A stretch of DNA of 64,000 bases from Micromonospora endolithica (GCF_003626595.1 NZ_RBAK01000007.1:186001-250000); one strand, 5' to 3'; counted from the stretch's first letter, positions 48,297 to 56,746 are shown. The notes: generated from the letters alone by a model not told the origin. Numbers and translations: made by a program.

Positions 48297-50797
48297 CGCC
48301 GTACCTCCGGCATTCCCAGGGCGACCGGCGTCGTCCGCGCCACGGCGGGCACCGGTTGGCCGCGTTCTTCGGTGAAGGTGATGGACGGATCGGGCACGTC
48401 CGGCGCGTTGACGAAGGAGGTGAACCGGCGCAGCCGGTCCCGGTCCTCCAGCACGTCCCGCCACTCGTCCGAGTACGAGGTGACGTGCCGGTTCATCGCC
48501 GCGTCGAGTTCGGCGCAGAGCCCCAGCGAGTCGTCCACGATCACCGCCCGGAGATGGTCGAGGCCGCCGTCCATCGTCTCGATCCAGGCGGCGGTGCGTT
48601 GCAGCCGGTCGGCGGTGCGCACGTAATACATCAAGAATCTATCGACCAAGGAAATCAGAGCTTCTGTAGACAGATCAGTGGCGAACAGGTCGGCGTGCCG
48701 GGGCCGGAAACCGCCGTTGCCGCCGACGTAGAGGTTCCAGCCGGTCTCGGTGGCGATGATCCCGAAGTCCTTGCTCCGCGCCTCGGCGCACTCCCGGGCA
48801 CAGCCGGACACCGCCGACTTGAGCTTGTGCGGGGCGCGCAGACCCCGGTAGCGCAGTTCCAGGGCGACGGCGAGCCCGACCGAGTCCTGCACCCCGTACC
48901 GGCACCACGTCTCGCCGACGCACGACTTCACGGTCCGCAGCGCCTTGCCGTACGCGTGGCCGGACTCGAACCCGGCGTCGACCAGCCGGCGCCAGATCTG
49001 CGGCAGCTGCTCCACCCGGGCGCCGAACAGGTCGATCCGCTGACCGCCGGTGATCTTGGTGTAGAGCTGGAAGTCCCGGGCGACCTCACCGATCACGATC
49101 AGTTTCTCCGGGGTGATCTCGCCGCCGGGGATCCGGGGCACCACCGAGTAGCTGCCGTCGCGTTGCAGGTTGGCCAGGAAGTGGTCGTTGGTGTCCTGCA
49201 ACGACGCCTGCTCGCCGTCGAGCACGTGCCCGCCGCCGAGCGACGCGAGGATGGAGGCGACCACCGGCTTGCAGATGTCGCAGCCCCGACCCCGGCCGTG
49301 CTCGGCGACGAGCTGGGAGAACGTCCGGATGCCGCGGACCCGGACGATCTCGAAGAGTTCCCGCCGGCTGGCGTCGAAGTGCTCGCACAACGCGGTGGAC
49401 TGGCGCACCCCGGCCGCGTCGAGGAGCTGCTTGAGCATCGGCACACAGGAACCGCAGCTCGTACCGGCCCGGGTGCACGCCTTCAACGCCGGCACGTCGG
49501 CGGCGCCCTGCGCGATGGCGGCCTCGACGTCGTCGCGGGTGACCGCGTTGCAGGAGCAGACCTGCGCGGTGCCGGGCAACGCGGCCAGGCCGGTGCCCTC
49601 CGCGCCGGCCGGCGCGAGCAGCGCCAGCGGGGGACCGGGCAGCGGACCGCCGACGCTGGCCCGCAGGGTCGGGTAGGCGCTCGCGTCACCCACCAGCACG
49701 CCGCCGAGCAGGGTCGACGCGTCGTCGGAGAGAACCAGCTTCGCGTACACGCGGGTGGCCGGGTCGACATACGTCACGTCCAGGCAGCCCGGTGTGGTGC
49801 CGTGCGCGTCGCCGAACGAGGCCACGTCCACCCCGAGCAGCTTCAGCTTCGTGGCGGTGTCCGCACCCGCGAAGGTGGCCGCGCCGCCGACCAGCCGGTC
49901 GGCCACCACCTCGGCCATCGCGTACCCGGGTGCGACCAGGCCGTGGCAGACGCCGTCCACCGCGGCGCACTCACCCAACGCCCAGATCCGCTCGTCGGGG
50001 GTACCGCAGGTGGCGTCCACCAGCACCCCGCCACGCGGGCCGAGCGGCAGGTCGGCGGCCCGGGCCAGTTCGTCACGGGGGCGGATGCCGGCGGCCACCA
50101 CCACCAGCTCGGCCTCGACCACCGTGCCGTCGGCCAGCTCCAGTCCGGCGACCGTGCCGTCCGGACCGGGACGCAGCGCCGTGGTGGCCACCCCCAGGTG
50201 GCACGTCACGCCCAGCTCCTCCACGTAACGGCGGAGCAGGGCGCCCCCGGCCAGGTCGACCTGCGCCGGCATCAGCCGGGGCGCGAACTCCACCACGCTG
50301 GTGGTCAGGCCGAGCAGCCGCAGCGCGTTCGCCGCCTCCAGGCCGAGCAGGCCGCCGCCGATCACCGCGCCGGTCCGGCGCCCCCGGGCGTGCTCCCGCA
50401 GCGCCTCCAGGTCGTCGAGGGTCCGGTAGACGAACACCCCGGGCAGGTCCGCGCCGGCGATCGGCGGCACGAACGCGGACGAGCCGGTGGCCAGCACCAG
50501 CGCGTCGTACGGATGCTCGCCGGTGGCCGTGCCGACCACCCGTCGCGCCCGGTCGATCGACGTGGCCGGCTCGCCCAGCCGCAGGTCCACGCCGTCGTCG
50601 GGGGTGTGCAGGTTCAGCTCGTCGGCGCTCACCCCGTCGAAGAACGCCGAGAGCCGCACCCGGTCGTACGCCGGTCGGGTCTCCTCCGCGAGCACCGTGA
50701 CCTGCCAGCGGCGGTCCGTGTCGCGGGCCCGCAGCGCGTCGACGAAGCGCTGCCCCACCATGCCGTTGCCGACCACGACCAGTCTGTCCGTGTTCAC
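48293..50797 (-). CDS. nirB: Assimilatory nitrite reductase (NAD(P)H) large subunit
   Basis: NirB reduces nitrite to ammonium. The 834-residue product has an FAD/NAD disulfide-reductase-type head (LVVVGNGMVGQRFV), a BFD [2Fe-2S] site (CSCNAVT and CGSC, about 412-450) and a C-terminal sirohaem/[4Fe-4S] half with CVGETWC (near 625) and CAREC (near 665). GTG 50797 overlaps the upstream gene by four bases. Bases 48621-48680 have only 24 of 60 G+C and unusual codons (AGA, ACA, TCT, TTG, GAT), in an otherwise typical high-GC gene. Confidence 0.95.
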   Translation of the reverse strand: MNTDRLVVVGNGMVGQRFVDALRARDTDRRWQVTVLAEETRPAYDRVRLSAFFDGVSADELNLHTPDDGVDLRLGEPATSIDRARRVVGTATGEHPYDALVLATGSSAFVPPIAGADLPGVFVYRTLDDLEALREHARGRRTGAVIGGGLLGLEAANALRLLGLTTSVVEFAPRLMPAQVDLAGGALLRRYVEELGVTCHLGVATTALRPGPDGTVAGLELADGTVVEAELVVVAAGIRPRDELARAADLPLGPRGGVLVDATCGTPDERIWALGECAAVDGVCHGLVAPGYAMAEVVADRLVGGAATFAGADTATKLKLLGVDVASFGDAHGTTPGCLDVTYVDPATRVYAKLVLSDDASTLLGGVLVGDASAYPTLRASVGGPLPGPPLALLAPAGAEGTGLAALPGTAQVCSCNAVTRDDVEAAIAQGAADVPALKACTRAGTSCGSCVPMLKQLLDAAGVRQSTALCEHFDASRRELFEIVRVRGIRTFSQLVAEHGRGRGCDICKPVVASILASLGGGHVLDGEQASLQDTNDHFLANLQRDGSYSVVPRIPGGEITPEKLIVIGEVARDFQLYTKITGGQRIDLFGARVEQLPQIWRRLVDAGFESGHAYGKALRTVKSCVGETWCRYGVQDSVGLAVALELRYRGLRAPHKLKSAVSGCARECAEARSKDFGIIATETGWNLYVGGNGGFRPRHADLFATDLSTEALISLVDRFLMYYVRTADRLQRTAAWIETMDGGLDHLRAVIVDDSLGLCAELDAAMNRHVTSYSDEWRDVLEDRDRLRRFTSFVNAPDVPDPSITFTEERGQPVPAVARTTPVALGMPEVRR

Positions 50798-52230
50798 CGC
50801 GCCACCTCCACCGAGTCCGCTTCGGACAACCAGCCGACGATCCCGGCGACCGCGTCCCGGCAGCTGCCGCAGCCGGTGCCGGCCCGGGTCCCCGCCACCA
50901 CGGCGTCGACCGTCCGTGCCCCGGAGCGCCAGCAGCCCACCAGCGCCCCCTTGCTCACGTTGTTGCACTGGCAGACGGTCGCCGCGTCCGGCATCAGCGC
51001 CGGTGACGTGGCCGGCTCCGCCGCCGTGGTGCCGAACGCCCGGCCGAGCAGCAGCGACCGGCGGTCGGCCGGCACCGGCTGCCCCCGGTCGAAGAGCTGG
51101 ATCACCGTGCCGACCGCCGGGTTGTCGCCGAGCAGGATCGCGCCGGTCAACCGCTCGCCGCTGATCCGCAGCCGGGCGTAGGTGCCCCGGGTCGGGTCGG
51201 CGAAGGTCAGCTCCTCGCCGTCCGCGCCGCCCGGTTCGCCCATGGCGGCCAGGTCGATGCCGGCGGCCTTGAGCCGGGTCACCGGCGGGCGGGGTCGGTA
51301 CCGGGCCAGCGGGTCCTCGCCGGTGAGCACCTGCGCCACCACCCGGGCCTGCGCCCAGGCCGGTGCGACCAGCCCGCTCACCGCGCCGTCGTGCTGGGCG
51401 CAGTCGCCGATCGCCGAGATCCGCCGGTCGCCGGTGCGCAGCTGGTCGTCGACCAGCACGCCCCGTTGGACGGCCAGCCCGGCTGCGGCGGCCAGCGTGG
51501 TGTCCGGACGTACCCCGCAGGACAGCACCAGGAGGTCGGCGTGCAGCGACCGGCCGTCGGCCAGGTCGAGCCGGACACCGTCGGCGTCCGCGCGTACCGC
51601 GGTCGCCGGGACCGCCAGGTGGGTGGTCACCCCGAGGCCGGCGAGCGTGCCGGCCAGCACGGCCGCGCCGGCCGGGTCGAGCTGGCGCTCCATCAGGTAC
51701 GGCACCGGGTGTACGACGGCCACGTCCAGCCCGCGGGCGGCGAGCCCGCGGGCCGCCTCCAGCCCGAGCAGCCCGCCGCCGAGCACCAGCGCGGTGCGGG
51801 CCCGGCCGGCCACCGCCAGGATCCGCCGGCAGTCGTCGAGGGTGCGGAACGGGACCACCCGCTCCGGCAGTTCCGGGGCGTCCAGCCCGGGCAGGGGCGG
51901 CACCAACGCCCGGCTGCCGGTGGCGAGCACCAGGTGGTCGTAGGAGATCCGGTCGCCGTCGTCGGTCGCCACCGTGCGGTCGACGCGGTCGATCGCCGTC
52001 GCGGTCACGCCGGTACGCAGGTCGACGCCCTGCCCGGCGACCTCGGCCAGTTCCACGTCCGACTCGCCGACCTTCCCGGCCAGCAGGGTGGAGAGCATGA
52101 TCCGGTTGTACGCCCGGTGTGGCTCCGCGCCGAGCACGGTGACCTTCCGGTCGCCGCCCCGGGCGTGCAGCTCGCCCGCGAGCCGCGCACCGGCCATGCC
52201 GTTGCCGATGATCACGACTTGTTCGCTCAT
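50794..52230 (-). CDS. FAD/[2Fe-2S] electron-transfer partner of nitrate reductase (NasB-like)
   Basis: The 478-residue product is like the head of NirB: FAD motif VVIIGNGMAGARLA, second nucleotide-binding site ALVLGGGLLGLEAA, and a C-terminal BFD cluster (CQCNN and CGSC, about 425-465). It lacks a sirohaem half. Its place between the molybdenum reductase and nirB, with 4-base overlaps on both sides, suggests it passes electrons from NAD(P)H to the nitrate reductase, as NasB does in Bacillus. Confidence 0.88.
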   Translation of the reverse strand: MSEQVVIIGNGMAGARLAGELHARGGDRKVTVLGAEPHRAYNRIMLSTLLAGKVGESDVELAEVAGQGVDLRTGVTATAIDRVDRTVATDDGDRISYDHLVLATGSRALVPPLPGLDAPELPERVVPFRTLDDCRRILAVAGRARTALVLGGGLLGLEAARGLAARGLDVAVVHPVPYLMERQLDPAGAAVLAGTLAGLGVTTHLAVPATAVRADADGVRLDLADGRSLHADLLVLSCGVRPDTTLAAAAGLAVQRGVLVDDQLRTGDRRISAIGDCAQHDGAVSGLVAPAWAQARVVAQVLTGEDPLARYRPRPPVTRLKAAGIDLAAMGEPGGADGEELTFADPTRGTYARLRISGERLTGAILLGDNPAVGTVIQLFDRGQPVPADRRSLLLGRAFGTTAAEPATSPALMPDAATVCQCNNVSKGALVGCWRSGARTVDAVVAGTRAGTGCGSCRDAVAGIVGWLSEADSVEVAR

Positions 52231-54431
52231 GGCTCCGTCACCTTCTCGACGCGGACGGCACAGATCTTGAATTCCGGCATGCCGGAGACGGGGTCGACGG
52301 CGTCGTTGGTGACCGAGTTGGCCCGCGCCGCGCCGCCCCAGTGGAACGGCGCGAAGACGGTGTCCGGGCGGATGCCCGGGCTGAGCCGGGCCGGGGCCAC
52401 CATGTCGCCCCGGCGCGACACCACCCGGACCGGCTCACCCTCGGCGACGCCGAGCCGACCGGCCAGGTCGGGGTGCAGCTCGACGAACGCCTCCGGGGCC
52501 ACCCGGCGCAGCGCGGCGACCCGTCGGGTCTGGGTGCCGGACTGGTACTGCGCGAGGACCCGGCCGGTGGTGAAGTGCAGCGGGTACGCGGCGCACACCT
52601 CCTCGGCCGCCGGGCGGTGCTCGACGGCGTGGAAGCGGGCGCGGCCGTCCGGCGTGCCGAAGCGGTCGGCGAACAGCCGAGGGGTGTCCGGTCCGTCGGT
52701 GTCCGGGCAGGGCCAGAACACCCCGTCGTTCTCGTCGATCCGCTCCCAGCTCACCCCGGCGTAGTCGGCGACCCCGCCGGCCGACGCCCGACGCAGCTCG
52801 GCGAAGACCACCCGGGGATCGGCGGCGTCGACTGCCCCCGCGCCGTGCTCCGGGGTCGCGCCGTGCTCCTGCTTGGGTGTTAGGAGGGGGCCCTTCCTAT
52901 GCACCAGGCGATAAGAAGGGGCCCCTCCTTGCAACTGGTGGGTGAGGTCGGCGAGGACGGCGAGGTCGGTGCGGACACCGGGGGGTGGCTCACGCAGCGC
53001 CCGGCGGCGCAGCACCCGACCCTCCAGGTTGGTCATCGTGCCGTCCTCCTCCGCCCACTGTGCGGTGGGCAGCACCACGTCGGCCAGCGCGGCCGTCTCG
53101 GAGAGCAGGAAGTCGGCGACCACCAGCAGGTCGAGGTCGCGCAGCCGGCCCTCGACGCGGGCCGCCCGGGGCGCGGAGACCACCGGGTTGGAGCCGAAGA
53201 CCAGCAGCGCCTTCGGTCCCCCGGCGGTGCCCAGCGAGTCGAGCAACTGGTAGGCGGGCACGCCGGGGCCGGGCAGTTCCTCGGCCGGTACGCCCCAGAC
53301 CCCGGCGACGTGCTCCCGGGCGACCGGGTCGTCGATCCGCCGGTAACCGGGGAGTTGGTCGGCCTTCTGCCCGTGCTCCCGTCCGCCCTGGCCGTTGCCC
53401 TGCCCGGTGAGGCAGCCGTAGCCGGAGCCGGGCCGGCCGGGCAGGCCGAGGGCGAGCGCGAGGTTGACGAACCCGGTGACCGTGTCGACGCCCTTGGCGT
53501 GCTGCTCCGCGCCGCGGGCGGTGAGGATGATCGCCCGCTCGGCGGTGCCCAGGGCGCGGGCGGTGGCCTCGATGTCGGCCACCGGCACCCCGGAGAGCGC
53601 CTCGGCGCGGGCCGGCCACCACCCGGCCACGCCGCGCCGCACCGCGTCGAAGCCGGTGGTGCGGCCGGCGACGTACTCCCGGTCGACCCAGCCCTCGGTG
53701 AGCGCCACGTGCAGCAGCGCGTTGGCCACCGCCAGGTCGGTGCCGGGCAGCGGTTGCAGGTGCAGGTCGGCGTGGCGGGCGGTGGCGGTGACCCGGGGGT
53801 CGACCACGATCAGATTCCCGCCGCGCTCCCGCTGCTCGGTCAGCCAGCGCACCAGCGGCGGCATCGTCTCGGCGGGGTTCGCGCCGACCAGCAGCAGGGT
53901 GTCGGCCCGGCCGAGGTCGGACAGCGGGAACGGCAGGCCGCGGTCCACGCCGAAGGCGCGCATCCCGGCCGCCGCCGCCGAGGACATGCAGAACCGTCCG
54001 TTGTAGTCGATGTGCCGGGTGCGCAGCGCGACCCGGGCGAACCGGCCCAGCGCGTACGCCTTCTCGTTGGTGAGCCCGCCGCCACCGAACACCGCGACCG
54101 CGTCGCGGCCGTGTCCGGTCTGGACGGCGCGGATCCCGGTGACGACCCGGTCCAGCGCCTCCGCCCAGCTGGCCGGGCGCAGCTCCCCGCCGGGGCGGTC
54201 GCGCAGCAGTGGAGTGGTCAGCCGTTCGGGATGGTCGAGCAGCTCGGCGGCGGTCCAGCCCTTCTGGCAGAGGCCACCCCGGTTGGTCGGGAACTGCCGG
54301 GCCGCGACCGTGACCCGGCCCGCCTCCGCGCGCAGGGTCATGCCGCACTGGAGTGCGCAGTACGGGCAGTGCGTCGCCACCTCCCGGGGGTCGTCCCCCG
54401 TTCCAGTCGCGGACCGCGCACCGTCTGTCAT
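52227..54431 (-). CDS. narB: Assimilatory nitrate reductase, molybdopterin subunit
   Basis: Reduces nitrate to nitrite in the cytoplasm with Mo-bis-MGD and a [4Fe-4S] cluster. The 734-residue product has the cluster ligands C22, C25, C29 and C54 (HCPYCALQCG, GGLCQKG) and the MGD-binding core (GANPAETMPPLVRWL, GYGCLTGQGNGQGGREHGQK) and C-terminal domain. No C-terminal BFD domain is present; that function is in the next gene. About residues 499-530 are encoded by or flank a 52-bp repeat copy and look foreign to the family. ATG 54431 may be leaderless. Confidence 0.93.
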   Translation of the reverse strand: MTDGARSATGTGDDPREVATHCPYCALQCGMTLRAEAGRVTVAARQFPTNRGGLCQKGWTAAELLDHPERLTTPLLRDRPGGELRPASWAEALDRVVTGIRAVQTGHGRDAVAVFGGGGLTNEKAYALGRFARVALRTRHIDYNGRFCMSSAAAAGMRAFGVDRGLPFPLSDLGRADTLLLVGANPAETMPPLVRWLTEQRERGGNLIVVDPRVTATARHADLHLQPLPGTDLAVANALLHVALTEGWVDREYVAGRTTGFDAVRRGVAGWWPARAEALSGVPVADIEATARALGTAERAIILTARGAEQHAKGVDTVTGFVNLALALGLPGRPGSGYGCLTGQGNGQGGREHGQKADQLPGYRRIDDPVAREHVAGVWGVPAEELPGPGVPAYQLLDSLGTAGGPKALLVFGSNPVVSAPRAARVEGRLRDLDLLVVADFLLSETAALADVVLPTAQWAEEDGTMTNLEGRVLRRRALREPPPGVRTDLAVLADLTHQLQGGAPSYRLVHRKGPLLTPKQEHGATPEHGAGAVDAADPRVVFAELRRASAGGVADYAGVSWERIDENDGVFWPCPDTDGPDTPRLFADRFGTPDGRARFHAVEHRPAAEEVCAAYPLHFTTGRVLAQYQSGTQTRRVAALRRVAPEAFVELHPDLAGRLGVAEGEPVRVVSRRGDMVAPARLSPGIRPDTVFAPFHWGGAARANSVTNDAVDPVSGMPEFKICAVRVEKVTEP
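52879..52930 (+). repeat. 52-bp dispersed repeat, copy D (inside narB)
   Basis: GTTAGG, GGGGGCCCTTCCT, ATGCACCAGGC, GATAAG and AAGGGGCCCCTCCTT. It is the most diverged copy and lies within the narB reading frame, read through in antisense orientation as QGGAPSYRLVHRKGPLLTP. Confidence 0.9.
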
Positions 54432-54439
54432 GTCCGTGA

Positions 54440-54493
54440 AGCGTGCCGCCGGGCGGTTTCCGGTCCGGGTCCCGTCTGTTTCGGTCCTGTCAA
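54440..54493 (-). promoter_or_regulatory. Candidate GlnR operator and -10 of the nitrate operon
   Basis: On the minus strand TTGAC-n6-GAAAC-n6-GACCC-n6-GAAAC spans 54493-54456, the four-site spacing of the GlnR box (gTnAC-n6-GAAAC repeated at 22 bases). The second a-site is poor. CACGCT (54445-54440) begins 10 bases after the last GAAAC and stands 8 bases before the narB ATG. Confidence 0.6.
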
Positions 54494-54664
54494 GAGCGCC
54501 TCACACCGCACGGTCGGTGCCGGCGTGTTCGCGTGGCTAATAATGTGAGACAACTTTCTCGCATGATGGGAGACGAGTCATGGGTGTGGCGGAGGCGTTC
54601 GCGCGCGGTATGTCACCCGGTGGGTGTTCTGCCGGTCCGGGAGCGTGGAAACCGCCAGCGGGGG

Positions 54665-54694
54665 ATGACCGGCGGTCATACCAGCCGGTAGTCT
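54665..54694 (+). promoter_or_regulatory. Promoter with palindromic operator for the toxin-antitoxin pair
   Basis: TAGTCT (54689-54694) lies 7 bases before the antitoxin ATG, and ATGACC (54665-54670) sits 18 bases upstream as a -35. A 15-base palindrome ATGACCGGCGGTCAT (54665-54679) covers the -35. This is the layout of an autoregulated toxin-antitoxin operon with a leaderless transcript. Confidence 0.6.
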
Positions 54695-54701
54695 TCCCGG
54701 C

Positions 54702-54959
54702 ATGACTGCCAAGGTGACCCTGTCGTTCACGGACGAGACGATCCAGGAGGCCCGGCGGTTCGCCAAGCGCGAGGGTCTCTCCCTCTCCGCCTGGATGGAC
54801 CAGGCCGCCCGGGAGAAGGCGCTGCGCGAGGTCTTCGCCGCGCACGCGGCCGTGGTCAACCGGGCCGGTCTCGACCTGGAGACCGCCGCGCTCGCCGACG
54901 CCCGCGAGGTGAGCATGGTCGGCGACCTGCTCGCCGGCGGTCACCCGCGTGCTGCGTAG
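54702..54959 (+). CDS. Ribbon-helix-helix antitoxin
   Basis: An 85-residue product with an N-terminal ribbon-helix-helix pattern (KVTLSFTDETIQEARRFAKR, LSLSAWMDQAAREKALRE) for DNA binding, and a C-terminal helix that would bind the toxin. It overlaps the toxin gene by 11 bases. It should repress its own promoter at the palindrome just upstream. Confidence 0.82.
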   Translation: MTAKVTLSFTDETIQEARRFAKREGLSLSAWMDQAAREKALREVFAAHAAVVNRAGLDLETAALADAREVSMVGDLLAGGHPRAA

Positions 54960-55242
54960 GGGCGAGGTCTGGCGCATCGCCGGCGCCCGGGAACGGCTCG
55001 GGCTGGTCGTCAGCTCCGACGTCTACAACTCCACCGACGTACCCATCGTCATCGTCGCCGAGGTGGTGCAGGAGTCGCAGCTGCGCGACTCGCCGCTCGC
55101 GGTGCCGCTGGGGGTGTACGTGGTGATGCCCGACCGGCTCTCCTCGCCGATGAAGAAGTGGTTCACCGAGTGCGTGGACGTCGCCGACACCGAGACCATG
55201 CAGCGGGTCGGGCGGGCGTTGCGCATCCTGCAACAGATCTGA
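54949..55242 (+). CDS. MazF/PemK-like toxin
   Basis: A 97-residue product with the MazF/PemK beta-barrel outline: LRRGEVWRIAGARERLGLVVSSDVYN near the N-terminus, a VPIVIVAEVV strand, and a C-terminal helix after MQRVGRALRILQQI. MazF-type toxins cleave RNA at short sequences. GTG 54949 lies inside the antitoxin gene, so the antitoxin is made first. The pair sits between the nitrate reductase and transporter genes. Confidence 0.8.
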   Translation: MLRRGEVWRIAGARERLGLVVSSDVYNSTDVPIVIVAEVVQESQLRDSPLAVPLGVYVVMPDRLSSPMKKWFTECVDVADTETMQRVGRALRILQQI

Positions 55243-55279
55243 CATCTCACCGGTCACTCCGGCCGCACGTGCGATCTCC

Positions 55280-55333
55280 GTTTCCGGAACGACGCGCGCC
55301 GGGCACTGCCGGGAAACCCCGGATTCCTAGCGT
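55280..55333 (+). promoter_or_regulatory. Candidate GlnR operator and -10 of narK
   Basis: GTTTC-n6-GACGC-n6-GGCAC-n6-GAAAC spans 55280-55317 with exact GlnR-box spacing; the last pair matches gTnAC-n6-GAAAC at nine of ten positions. TAGCGT (55328-55333) begins 10 bases after the last site, the same distance as at the nitrate operon. Confidence 0.55.
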
Positions 55334-55366
55334 TCCTCCAGGTCACACCGACGAGGAGGAACCGCC

Positions 55367-56746
55367 GTGAGCACGATAGCCCCCGCCGTCGTCACGCCAC
55401 CGCCGGCCGCGACCGGCCGCCGGCACCGCATCGACGACTGGCGCCCGGAGGACCCGGACTTCTGGCGTACGACCGGCGCGCCGATCGCGCGGCGCAACCT
55501 CTGGGTCTCCGTCTTCGCCGAGCACGTCGGGTTCTCGGTGTGGAGCCTCTGGTCGGTGACCGTGCTGTTCCTCGGCCCCGCGTACGGCATCGACCCGGCC
55601 GGGAAGTTCCTGCTCACCGCCGTACCCGCCGCGCTGGGGGCGGTGCTGCGGCTGCCGTACACCCTCGCCGTGGCCCGGTTCGGCGGACGGACCTGGACCA
55701 TCGTCAGCGCGCTGCTGCTGCTCCTGCCGACGATCCCGATGGCGGTGCTGCTGGAACCGGGCGTCTCCTACACCACCCTGATGGTGCTCGCCTGCCTCAC
55801 CGGTGTCGGCGGCGGCAACTTCGCCTCCTCGATGGCGAACATCAACCTGTTCTACCCGCAACGGCTCAAGGGGCGGGCGCTCGGGCTCAACGCCGGTGGC
55901 GGCAACCTCGGCGTACCGGCGGTGCAGCTGGTCGGCCTGGCGGTGCTGGCCACCGCCGGCGCCGCGTACCCCCGGCTGGTCCCGGCCGTGTACATCCCGC
56001 TGATCGTGCTGGCCGCGCTGGCCGCGTCGCGCTGGTTGGACAACATCCCCGGCGCCCGCAACGAGCCCGGCGCGCTGCGCGAGGCCGCCCGGGACCCGCA
56101 CACCTGGATCATGTCGCTGCTGTACATCGGTACCTTCGGCTCGTTCATCGGCTTCGGCTTCGCCTTCGGCCAGGTGCTCCAGCTCCAGTTCGCCGACCGC
56201 TTCCCGACCCCGGTCGACGCCGCCTGGCTGACCTTCCTCGGCCCGCTGATCGGCTCGCTGATCCGCCCGGTCGGCGGTCACCTCGCCGACCGCCTCGGCG
56301 GGGCCCGGGTCACCTTCTGGAACTTCGTGGCGATGGCGGCCGGGGCCGGGCTGGTGCTGTGGGCCGCCCGCGAGCGCTCGTTCCCGCTCTACCTGGCCGG
56401 GTTCCTGGCGCTGTTCGTCTTCTCCGGGATCGGCAACGGATCGACGTACAAGATGATCCCGGCGATCTTCCGGGCCCGGGCCACCGCCGCCGTGGACGAC
56501 GGCCGGCGCGAGGCGGAGGCCGCCCGGCGCTGGTCGATCCGGATGACCGGGGCGCTGATCGGCATCGCCGGCGCGGTCGGCGCGTCCGGCGGGGTGCTGG
56601 TCAACATCGCCTTCCGGCAGTCGTTCCTGACCCGGGGCAGCGCCGACGCCGCGTACGTCGCCTTCATCGTCGCGTACGCGGTGTGCTTTGGGGTGACCTG
56701 GCTGGTCTACCTGCGTCCCGGCCGGCGGGAGCTGCCCGGGGTGTGA
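55367..56746 (+). CDS. narK: NarK-type nitrate/nitrite transporter
   Basis: A 459-residue major facilitator protein with 12 predicted membrane segments. It has the nitrate/nitrite porter signature glycines (LTGVGGGNFASSMANINLFYP and FVFSGIGNGSTYKMIPAIF) and the conserved arginine region. An N-terminal cytoplasmic stretch of about 45 residues (WRPEDPDFWRTTGAPIARRN) is typical of actinomycete NarK. GTG 55367 follows GAGGAGGA. Divergent from the nitrate operon with the toxin-antitoxin pair between. Confidence 0.95.
   Translation: MSTIAPAVVTPPPAATGRRHRIDDWRPEDPDFWRTTGAPIARRNLWVSVFAEHVGFSVWSLWSVTVLFLGPAYGIDPAGKFLLTAVPAALGAVLRLPYTLAVARFGGRTWTIVSALLLLLPTIPMAVLLEPGVSYTTLMVLACLTGVGGGNFASSMANINLFYPQRLKGRALGLNAGGGNLGVPAVQLVGLAVLATAGAAYPRLVPAVYIPLIVLAALAASRWLDNIPGARNEPGALREAARDPHTWIMSLLYIGTFGSFIGFGFAFGQVLQLQFADRFPTPVDAAWLTFLGPLIGSLIRPVGGHLADRLGGARVTFWNFVAMAAGAGLVLWAARERSFPLYLAGFLALFVFSGIGNGSTYKMIPAIFRARATAAVDDGRREAEAARRWSIRMTGALIGIAGAVGASGGVLVNIAFRQSFLTRGSADAAYVAFIVAYAVCFGVTWLVYLRPGRRELPGV

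Noticed and set aside
54540..54560. TAATAAT as a promoter -10 upstream of the toxin-antitoxin pair
   Set aside because: No -35 partner at proper spacing and no gene follows directly; the TAGTCT at 54689 explains the pair better.
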